From assembly GCA_027296045.1 (NCBI GenBank), contig JAPUJS010000531.1:1-6108 (forward strand): DNA of 6,108 nt, read 5' to 3'. Made by a program: the position numbers and the translations under genes. The notes under the pieces were generated by a model, which was given only the letters and a program-made list of their open reading frames with translations, had not been told where the DNA came from and ran no database searches. Below are positions 1-5,462 of this stretch, one piece after another (the first letter of the stretch is position 1; the number at the start of each line of letters is the position of its first letter). This DNA is from a bacterium (lineage in GTDB: Bacteria; Latescibacterota; UBA2968).

Positions 1-33
1 ATTCGGTGAGGGGATTCACCAGAGGTTGCGTTG

Positions 34-69
34 CAGGAGGGATGGAGACCCGGTGCCCTCCTGTGTTTT
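34..69 (+). terminator. Probable rho-independent terminator of an upstream gene
   Basis: CAGGAGGG (34-41) and CCCTCCTG (56-63) form a perfect 8-bp stem around a 14-nt loop, followed by TGTTTT (64-69). The stem is GC-rich and the T tract is short, so termination may be only moderately efficient. It lies 25 bases before the amidohydrolase start codon. It most simply ends the preceding plus-strand gene outside the window, but it could also act as a leader attenuator for the amidohydrolase. A second small hairpin, GGTGA (5-9) with TCACC (16-20), lies just upstream. Confidence 0.5.
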
Positions 70-94
70 CGCCCCTACATTTAAGGAAGAGGCT

Positions 95-1474
95 ATGGCA
101 AGCAAAGAGGAAGTCAAAAAACAGATCTGCGAAGCCATTGATCGGCGACAGGGACAGATTGAGCGGATTGGGGATCATATTATGGTGAATCCCGAATTGG
201 GGTTTAAGGAGTTCGAGACCGCCAAACTGGTTGCCGGTACGATGGAAGAATTTGGCATTTCCCATGAAACAGGGCTTGGAATAACCGGTGTAAAGGGCGT
301 ATTGCGGGGCAAAAAACCCGGTCCGACGGTAGCGTTGATTGGCGAGTTGGACTCTTTGCTGGTGTCGGACCACCCGGATGCCGATGCAGCAACCGGGGCA
401 GCCCACGCGTGCGGACACAATGCGCAGATTGCCGGATTGATGGGGGCGATGATGGGCATTGTAGACAGTCGAGCGGCCGAGGACTTGGCCGGAACGGTGA
501 TCTTTTTTGCGGTGCCTGCTGAGGAATATGTGGAGGTGGAATATCGGTTGGGGCTTGTGCGCGAAGGGAAGCTGAGTTTTTTGGGCGGAAAGCCCGAGTT
601 GATTCAATTGGGCCATTTTGATGATGTGGATATGGCCGTGATGATTCACACCCACAGCGATGAAAGTTTGAAAAAGGCCGGGGTATCGGCATCTTCCAAT
701 GGGTTTGTGTCCAAGATGATTCGTTTTTTAGGCCGGGCCGCCCATGCGGGGGGTGCGCCGCACAAAGGGGTCAACGCGTTGAATGCGGCTCAGATCGCAC
801 TATCGGCCATCCACGCACAGCGGGAGACGTTTCAAGATCAGGACGCGATTCGGGTGCACCCGGTCATTACCAAAGGTGGCGATCTGGTCAATGTGATACC
901 CGCTGAGGTGAAGATGGAAACCTACGTCCGGGGGCGGACGAGTGAAGCGATCTTAGATGCCAATGCCAAGGTGGACCGGGCATTGCGGGCAGGTGCTATG
1001 GCGGTGGGCGCAAAGGTGGAGATTGAGACACTTCCGGGGTATATGCCGTTGAAGAACGACCCGGATTTGAAAGATTTGTTTCAAACAAATTCCGAGTCTC
1101 TGTTTGGCGCCGATGAATTTTCAGAAGTCGGACACCGGACGGGGTCAACGGATATGGGCGATGTCTCTCATATTATGCCGGCTCTCCATCCCTATATGGC
1201 CGGGGCAAGCGGACCAGGCCACAGCGTAGAGTGGCATATTTCCGACAAGGAGATGGGGTATGTGGCACCCGCCAAGTCTCTTGCGATGTTGGCCGTGGAT
1301 CTGTTGTATGGAGAAGCCGATCAGGCGAAGGGAATTTTGAAAGACTACCGACCGGAAATGTCCAAACAGGCCTATCTGGAATTCCAATCACAGATGTTCC
1401 GGACCGAAGTGTATGACGGCGAGATCGACGTGCTCCCCCGACTGAAGTCAGGGGATTCCGGAGGCAGTCTATAA
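95..1474 (+). CDS. M20-family amidohydrolase/metallopeptidase (AbgB/ACY1L2-like)
   Basis: The gene encodes a 459-residue cytoplasmic zinc-dependent hydrolase expected to cleave an amide bond in an N-acyl amino acid or aminoacyl conjugate. Visible family landmarks are the metal-site motif HACGHNAQ (104-111), the catalytic/metal PAEE (141-144), an IHTHSD segment (185-189), the dimerisation-domain signature GRAAHAGGAPHKGVNAL (213-229), GSTDMGDVSH (350-359) and the late histidine motif GPGHSVEWH (373-381). The ACGHN form, rather than ACGHD-x-H, and the length fit the AbgB (p-aminobenzoyl-glutamate hydrolase subunit B) and ACY1L2 branch; AbgB is about 480 residues. The start at 95 is chosen because AAGGA (83-87) sits 7 bases upstream and the protein begins with a normal helical N-terminus. 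An in-frame ATG at 26 would add 23 unconvincing residues and run through the terminator stem. There is no signal peptide. The substrate cannot be told from sequence. No AbgA partner is visible. Family call firm, subfamily moderate. Confidence 0.93.
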   Translation: MASKEEVKKQICEAIDRRQGQIERIGDHIMVNPELGFKEFETAKLVAGTMEEFGISHETGLGITGVKGVLRGKKPGPTVALIGELDSLLVSDHPDADAATGAAHACGHNAQIAGLMGAMMGIVDSRAAEDLAGTVIFFAVPAEEYVEVEYRLGLVREGKLSFLGGKPELIQLGHFDDVDMAVMIHTHSDESLKKAGVSASSNGFVSKMIRFLGRAAHAGGAPHKGVNALNAAQIALSAIHAQRETFQDQDAIRVHPVITKGGDLVNVIPAEVKMETYVRGRTSEAILDANAKVDRALRAGAMAVGAKVEIETLPGYMPLKNDPDLKDLFQTNSESLFGADEFSEVGHRTGSTDMGDVSHIMPALHPYMAGASGPGHSVEWHISDKEMGYVAPAKSLAMLAVDLLYGEADQAKGILKDYRPEMSKQAYLEFQSQMFRTEVYDGEIDVLPRLKSGDSGGSL

Positions 1475-1504
1475 ATCAGGCTGCGTTCCGTGAACTTACG
1501 GCTT

Positions 1505-1784
1505 CGTGGACCGTATGGTGGTTAAACACCAAGACCACGGGGTGCGCCGGGCACCCACTACTGGGAACCCCAGATACGTGTTCAAGCAACCTGAAAAGGT
1601 TATCGTAGCCCGAAGGCCGAGGTGCTCTTAGAACACAACCCACATCGTTTTACCCAACGCGGGTTTACGGTTGGAACCCCATACGATGTCAAAGAACAGA
1701 CTACTGGTTGAGTATACTCACAACAGGTGAGTTCGTCAACCCCGCACTAAAGCACGGGGTCTCCTGCGACATCTTTTAGGAGGT
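1505..1784 (+). ncRNA. HEARO / omega-RNA-like guide RNA, standalone (no iscB)
   Basis: Successive stems can be drawn: CGTGG (1505-1509)/CCACG (1535-1539) enclosing TGGTG (1516-1520)/CACCA (1527-1531); GGGTGC (1540-1545)/GCACCC (1551-1556); CTGGG (1561-1565)/CCCAG (1569-1573); TACG (1575-1578)/CGTA (1604-1607) enclosing AACC (1588-1591)/GGTT (1598-1601); ACATCG (1642-1647)/CGATGT (1684-1689) enclosing CCAAC (1654-1658)/GTTGG (1670-1674); GGTTGA (1706-1711)/TCAACC (1736-1741) enclosing ACTCAC (1716-1721)/GTGAGT (1727-1732); and CCCCG/CGGGG (1740-1759). Segments such as ACTACTGGGAACCCCAG and TTCAAGCAACCTGAAAAGG match my memory of the HEARO RNA, now known as the omega-RNA that guides the IscB nuclease. 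In that family the guide lies at the 5' end, so it would be the bases just before about 1505-1515. The iscB gene normally follows the RNA directly, but here a terminator and an unrelated secreted protein follow. The stems are seen directly; the family call is recognition without a covariance search. Confidence 0.7.
1761..1784 (+). promoter_or_regulatory. Orphan Shine-Dalgarno in a sequestering hairpin
   Basis: TAGGAGGT (1777-1784) is a near-perfect anti-SD match, and its AGGAG core (1778-1782) can pair with CTCCT (1761-1765) across a 12-nt loop. No ATG, GTG or TTG opens a reading frame at a usable distance downstream. In IscB loci the guide RNA leads straight into the nuclease gene, so this looks like the ribosome binding site of a lost iscB. 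The loss of the gene is inferred. Confidence 0.45.
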
Positions 1785-1820
1785 CGGTACGGTCGGATAA
1801 AAATATCAGAACCCAACGAG

Positions 1821-1862
1821 GCGGGCGGCGTTCAATGTGAGATGCGCTGGCCGCTTTTTTTT
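1821..1862 (+). terminator. Rho-independent terminator after the RNA element
   Basis: GCGGGCGGCG (1821-1830) pairs imperfectly with GCGCTGGCCGC (1844-1854): GCGG with CCGC and GCG with CGC, with small internal bulges. Eight T follow directly (1855-1862). It would end transcripts from the amidohydrolase and/or the omega-RNA-like RNA, and separates them from the secreted repeat protein. Confidence 0.65.
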
Positions 1863-1910
1863 GTATATTAGACAGATTTCGAATCGTGAATGCCCAACTA
1901 TGAGGGGGAT

Positions 1911-4376
1911 ATGTCGCGAACGTTTGTTGGACATGGCATTTTATGGCTTGCTTTTTTATTGGGATGGACCGGAACAGGTGATGCCAATACGGCTCCGGTT
2001 GCCAATCGGGATTTGGTGGTGGTGGAGCAGGATGGGAAAGTCAATATTGCGGTGTTGGCAAACGATGTGGACGCCGATGGGGATTCTCTGATTTTCAGAG
2101 ATATCCTGCAACCGGCTTTGCACGCCCGGCTGTTGATCCCAAATACCGATGGGACCGTTCATTATCGGCCGACATTGGGATATGTGGGGATTGACAGTTT
2201 TCGGTATGTGATCGACGATGGGAATGGTGGTCTGGGTGATGGTTGGGCGATTGTCAATGTGGTTCCTCCCTATGCAGCGGTGAACGATGTGATTGTGGCC
2301 AAAGTAACTCGGAAGATCAATCTGGATGTGCTGTCCAACGATCGGCATGCACCGGGCGATTCGATCTGGGTTGTGTCTGTTGAGCCGGGACCCTACACGG
2401 TGCGCACGGTCATCAACACGGACCAAACGATTTTTTATGAACCTGAGCCTGGGTTCCTTGGCACGGACACCCTGACATATGTGTCCCAAAATGTAGATGG
2501 CAGAATGTTTGGCGCAACGGTATTTGTAGAACTGGTCTTGAAAAATCAGGCGGTTGACGATATGTTTCAAATGCGTCAGGGCGGGCGGATCAATCTGGAG
2601 GTGTTGTCCAACGATCGCGTTGCACGGGGCGATATATACCGTTTGTCGTCTTTTACAGAGGGAAACAACAGCGAACGTACTGTCTTAAACGCAGATGGGA
2701 GCATTCATTACCGGCCTTTGCCCGATTTTTTGGGAATCGATACGCTTCAATATACCGCGACTGACCAGGACGGAGATTTTACGACCGGTACGGTACATAT
2801 TGAAGTGATTTCGATCAACCGGGCAATGGATGATTCAGTCCTTGTGCGTCAAGGGGGACGCATCAATATTGATGTGCTGAAAAACGATTTGTTTCTTGGG
2901 GAAAGCGATGTTCGGGTGGTGTGGCACGGGAAGGGCGACCACAGTGAACGCGTGGTGCAAAATTCGGATGGAACGATTCACTATCGGCCGCAGCCAGCAT
3001 TTTTGGGCCGGGACCAGTTTGCATATACCATTTTGAACGGCAGGGGAACGGAGGTCGACTCCGGACTGGTCTGGGTCGAGGTGGTGCTGCTGGATCAGAT
3101 CTTGATAATGGCCAACGATTCTGTAACGGTGGTTGCAGGACGGGGTATCAATATCGCTGTTCTGGACAATGATGTGCATTTGGAAGGCAGTGTGTTGACG
3201 ATCACCGGGTTGAGGCGATCGCAATTCACACAAACGGTCATCGTGAACCGGGATGGCACCATTTTCTATCGGGCGGGGGCTACATGGCACGGGACCGATT
3301 TTTGGAGATACAATGTGGTGGATGTCCGGGGGGACAGTGCCGCTGCCCGGGGGATCATTCGGGTGATAGAGGGACAGTTCGATCCGATTGCCGTAGACGA
3401 TACCCTTTTCGTCGAACCGGGTGTGGAGCAAGTGCTGCCTGTTTTGCAAAATGACACGCAGGAGGGCTTGCGCCTGGTGAGCGTAACACCTGCCGGTCAG
3501 GGACAGGTCCTTGTGAATGCCGAAGGGCAGGTGGTATATCGTCCCGCAGCGGATTTTGCGGGGGAAGATGATTTTACCTATGTGGTTGAAAATCCCTCCG
3601 GGGAACAGGCCGCTGGTCACGTGTTGGTTCAGGTGGCTGTTTTGAATGCACTGCCAGTTGCCCAGACCGATCAGGTTACAATTGCTACGGGCAGGGGAAT
3701 CAATATTCCCGTGCTGGCAAATGATTCAGATCCGGAAGGAGATGCCTTCTCTTTGGTTGATATAAGGCCGGGAGACCATACCGAGCGGATTTTTTTGAAT
3801 CCAGATCAGACGGTTTTTTATCGCCCCACTTCAGGCTTTGAAGGAACGGATATACTGACCTATGTGCTGGAAGATGGGGGGGGGAGAACGGTTGAAGGAC
3901 AGGTTCAGATCGAGGTGATCCCAGACGACGGGAGTCCGCTTGCAAGGGACGACTCGGTCGGTGTTGCGCCCCGTTTAAATATTGCTGTTCTCGAAAATGA
4001 CACGCTGGGTCGTGAACCGATTGAAGGGATTTTGGTAACCCTTGGTGCACAAAGCGAGCGGATCCTTGTGAATAGCGATTTGACGATCCATTACCGGCCT
4101 GCAGATGGGTTTGCGGACCTGGATGTTTTTACCTATACGATCCGGGATACCGTAGGGAACACGGCAACAGCTCTGGTTTGGGTGATGGGTGGGTTGGCAA
4201 GGCAAGGGGATTTCGATGGGGATGATCAGATTGGATTTCAGGATTTTCTGGTATTTGTGCAGGGATTTGGTTCTGGAATGGGGGAGGAGAAATACGACAG
4301 CAGGCTGGATTTTGACGGCAATGGTTCTGTGGATTTTGCCGATTTTGTGACGTTTACTCAGATGTTTGGAAAGTAG
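1911..4376 (+). CDS. Secreted cadherin/Ig-like tandem-repeat protein with dockerin-like C-terminus
   Basis: This 821-residue protein is probably exported and used for adhesion, matrix or surface functions. Residues 1-25 form a signal peptide: SRTFVGH, a hydrophobic GILWLAFLLGW core, and likely cleavage after GDA. Eight beta-sandwich repeats follow, at about 28-122, 123-212, 213-303, 304-398, 399-492, 493-582, 583-675 and 676-762. Their consensus is A-x-DD...INI-x-VL-x-ND...N-x-DGTI-x-YRP-x-x-x-F-x-G-x-D-x-x-x-Y, typical of the cadherin-like/Big_9 tandem repeats of bacterial surface proteins. The C-terminus (764-821) has two calcium loops, D767-F-D-G-D-D-Q...D778 and D800-F-D-G-N-G-S...D811, each followed by a DF-x-x-F-x-x-x-FG helix, resembling a dockerin type I pair. 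The start at 1911 is preferred over 1890 because it begins directly with the signal peptide and has GAGG (1902-1905) five bases upstream; 1890 has no SD. There is no enzyme domain, transmembrane anchor or LPXTG motif. Partners are unknown. Confidence 0.9.
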   Translation: MSRTFVGHGILWLAFLLGWTGTGDANTAPVANRDLVVVEQDGKVNIAVLANDVDADGDSLIFRDILQPALHARLLIPNTDGTVHYRPTLGYVGIDSFRYVIDDGNGGLGDGWAIVNVVPPYAAVNDVIVAKVTRKINLDVLSNDRHAPGDSIWVVSVEPGPYTVRTVINTDQTIFYEPEPGFLGTDTLTYVSQNVDGRMFGATVFVELVLKNQAVDDMFQMRQGGRINLEVLSNDRVARGDIYRLSSFTEGNNSERTVLNADGSIHYRPLPDFLGIDTLQYTATDQDGDFTTGTVHIEVISINRAMDDSVLVRQGGRINIDVLKNDLFLGESDVRVVWHGKGDHSERVVQNSDGTIHYRPQPAFLGRDQFAYTILNGRGTEVDSGLVWVEVVLLDQILIMANDSVTVVAGRGINIAVLDNDVHLEGSVLTITGLRRSQFTQTVIVNRDGTIFYRAGATWHGTDFWRYNVVDVRGDSAAARGIIRVIEGQFDPIAVDDTLFVEPGVEQVLPVLQNDTQEGLRLVSVTPAGQGQVLVNAEGQVVYRPAADFAGEDDFTYVVENPSGEQAAGHVLVQVAVLNALPVAQTDQVTIATGRGINIPVLANDSDPEGDAFSLVDIRPGDHTERIFLNPDQTVFYRPTSGFEGTDILTYVLEDGGGRTVEGQVQIEVIPDDGSPLARDDSVGVAPRLNIAVLENDTLGREPIEGILVTLGAQSERILVNSDLTIHYRPADGFADLDVFTYTIRDTVGNTATALVWVMGGLARQGDFDGDDQIGFQDFLVFVQGFGSGMGEEKYDSRLDFDGNGSVDFADFVTFTQMFGK
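1992..4196 (+). repeat. Eight tandem coding repeats of about 90 codons
   Basis: Repeat units run about 1992-2276, 2277-2546, 2547-2819, 2820-3104, 3105-3386, 3387-3656, 3657-3935 and 3936-4196. Each carries an INI-x-VL-x-ND strand near its start and an N-x-DGTI-x-YRP strand in its middle. At the DNA level units 2 and 3 remain close around ATCAATCTGGA and GTCCAACGATCG (about 2315-2345 and 2588-2618), which suggests a relatively recent duplication. The canonical calcium motif ND-x-D-x-x-GD survives only in units 1 and 7. Confidence 0.85.
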
Positions 4377-4436
4377 CTTTCTCTTTTGCCATAAAAAAGG
4401 GGATGGTTCTAACGCAACCTTGGATTGCAAGATAAA

Positions 4437-4485
4437 TGGCAGAGGGAGAGGGACTTGAACCCTATGTGGTTTCCCGCATACACAC
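4437..4485 (-). pseudogene. 3' fragment of a tRNA-Ser (possible attachment-site remnant)
   Basis: On the minus strand the sequence reads as the 3' half of a class II tRNA. GTGTG (4485-4481) fits the 3' side of an anticodon stem. ATGCGGGAAACCACAT (4479-4464) fits a serine-type variable arm with one C-A mismatch. AGGGTTCAAGTCCCT (4463-4449) fits a T arm with the conserved TTCAA loop. TCCCTCT (4447-4441) is the acceptor 3' strand, followed by discriminator G and CCA (4440-4437). The matching 5' acceptor strand (AGAGGGA) and an anticodon loop are absent upstream, so this is not a complete tRNA. A D-arm-like stretch lies at 4507-4488, leaving open a degenerate longer copy. The identity as serine is inferred from the variable arm. 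Confidence 0.6.
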
Positions 4486-4550
4486 CAGCCGTCTTCGGCG
4501 ATTCGGCACCACATTTCGTCCTGGGCCATAAAATTACGTCCTCCAATAGG

Positions 4551-4799
4551 TTAGCAATATTTCTCCCACGGTGCCCACTCCGAACGGTGCGCCCGCCGGC
4601 CGAACCGGAGCGGGGCACGGCCGCGTTCAAAAGCCCCCAGGTCCGGTGCCTTCCCGGTATAATCATCATTAAAGCCCGGAATGACCTCTCCAGCGTCGAG
4701 AATCGGATTGGGAAGGGTGATGACCGGATCGGTAATCAGCTGTTCTTCGCCGCCCCGATCAAACGGGACTCTGTAGACTATGTGATTTAAAACTTGGAC
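4551..4799 (-). pseudogene. C-terminal remnant of a right-handed parallel beta-helix protein
   Basis: The minus-strand frame ending in TAA at 4551 encodes about 82 residues. They include LITDPVITLPNPILDAG and then PGFNDDYTGKAPDLGAFE, followed by GRAPLRFGRR and a short tail. The PGFNDD-x-TGKAPDLGA-x-E signature is, from memory, the closing segment of secreted right-handed beta-helix (pectate-lyase-like) proteins common in Poribacteria and Latescibacterota. Full members have several hundred residues of helix coils and a signal peptide before this point. Here the frame merges upstream into unrelated sequence, where the GNAT remnant is read in another frame. This is therefore a truncated leftover without its enzymatic or binding coils and is probably not functional. 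The boundary near 4799 is approximate. Confidence 0.6.
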
Positions 4800-4848
4800 C
4801 AAAGGTGCTTTGGTGGCACCCGAAACGAAAGGAGTGGATCTGGACTGT

Positions 4849-5282
4849 TTACCAGAGATCATCGGCGGGATGGATGTGATTGAGCGGTGGGAAGAGGTGT
4901 GCGAGCAGGGTATCGATTTGCTCGGTGTAGTGTGGCCTAACGGAGAGCAGGTTTTCGAGGTAGGCGTCACGTGGGCGCAGGGCACCGGCGAGCAGGCGGC
5001 AGAGCGTGGGCGTGTCGGTCTGTAGTTCGGCGTCGGGCGTGTTATCGGCGGTGACGGTAAGCTGGTCGTCTATGTGCAGGACGGCTTGATGGTCGAGGGT
5101 CGTGAGTTTGAGTGCGTCGGCATATTTCCGGCAATACCCTGGCCACGATAGGCTTCATCGGTGCCGACGCCACCGATTCCGGCCAGAGAAATGCAGGTGC
5201 CGCTGGCCCAGTGGAAGTCATTGTCCTGGACGAAGACTTTGCCGATTGGGGTGTCGTTGTGGAAGGCAAGGACGGTGTCGTT
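4849..5282 (-). pseudogene. Degraded Eis-like GNAT N-acetyltransferase
   Basis: Minus-strand translation from 5282 gives NDTVLAFHNDTPIGKVFVQD, then an acetyl-CoA-binding GNAT motif A, AGIGGVGTDEAYRGQGIA. At about 5126 the frame is lost. Shifting by one base restores coding as YADALKLTTLDHQAVLHIDD, continuing to LFPPLNHIHPADDLW and a TAA at 4851-4849. The end resembles the C-terminus of two-domain Eis-like acetyltransferases (GNAT plus sterol-carrier-like domain), which often close with LFP...PxD. A TAA (5285-5283) directly precedes the N-terminal part, with plausible in-frame coding (VNITYKT) before it. The remnant is about 145 residues against roughly 350-400 for intact relatives, so most of the region between motif A and the C-terminal domain seems deleted. 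Stop codon, frameshift and deletion together indicate a pseudogene. The substrate is unknown. Confidence 0.65.
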
Positions 5283-5462
5283 TTAGGTTTTGTAGGTGAT
5301 GTTCACGGGAGTAATATAGGTGTTTTTGAAAAGAAGGATGTATATTTCATCAATACTTATACACCACCCGCACCGTAAACGTGCTGCCTTTCGTCATCCC
5401 GCTTCCCGCGTGGGACCTATCGGTCTCTGATCTGATGGCCGGACCTATACAAGGAGATGGAG

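Larger units (their letters stand above)
1475..1800 (+). mobile_element. Putative non-autonomous IS200/IS605-like (iscB-less) element
   Basis: The 415-base gap between two plus-strand genes is filled by structured RNA-like sequence with no open frame. Near its 3' side is a GC hairpin, CCCCG (1740-1744) and CGGGG (1755-1759) around CACTAAAGCA, of the type at the right ends of IS200/IS605-family elements. A weak left-side hairpin, CCGT (1488-1491) and ACGG (1498-1501), lies just after the amidohydrolase stop. IS200/IS605 elements lack terminal inverted repeats and target duplications, so exact ends cannot be read from one copy. The limits given are guesses. Neither the TnpA transposase nor an IscB/TnpB nuclease is present, so any mobility would need help in trans. 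Confidence 0.35.

Noticed and set aside
26..94. Upstream in-frame ATG for the amidohydrolase
   Set aside because: The extra 23 residues lack family resemblance and are encoded through a terminator-like stem; the ATG at 95 has a properly spaced SD.
1475..1862. T-box, riboswitch or group II intron as explanation of the structured RNA
   Set aside because: I see no T-box sequence, no known riboswitch core and no intron domain V; downstream gene distance and a terminator also argue against cis control.
1956..2570. Long minus-strand frames opposite the secreted protein, here and at 2835-3620
   Set aside because: They are antisense shadows of a repetitive gene with strong codon bias; no family features, start sites or signal peptides.
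1992..4196. CRISPR-like repeat array
   Set aside because: The repeats are about 270-285 bp, divergent and fully coding in one frame.
4437..4526. A complete tRNA gene or the end of a tmRNA
   Set aside because: There is no 5' acceptor strand complementary to TCCCTCT, no anticodon arm, and no tmRNA 5' end or tag reading frame upstream.
4425..4790. Plus-strand frame of 121 codons
   Set aside because: It is the antisense of the tRNA fragment and the beta-helix tail, which make sense only on the minus strand.
5311..5350. Promoter for the dioxygenase gene (TTGAAA with an AT-rich stretch)
   Set aside because: Spacing to any good -10 element is poor; AT-rich sequence alone is not enough.
5112..5378. 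Plus-strand frame of 88 codons
   Set aside because: It is the antisense of the GNAT remnant, whose motif A is unmistakable on the minus strand.
5338..5430. Short plus-strand frame starting at ATG 5338
   Set aside because: The purine run abuts the ATG, leaving no usable SD spacing, and the peptide is basic and featureless.
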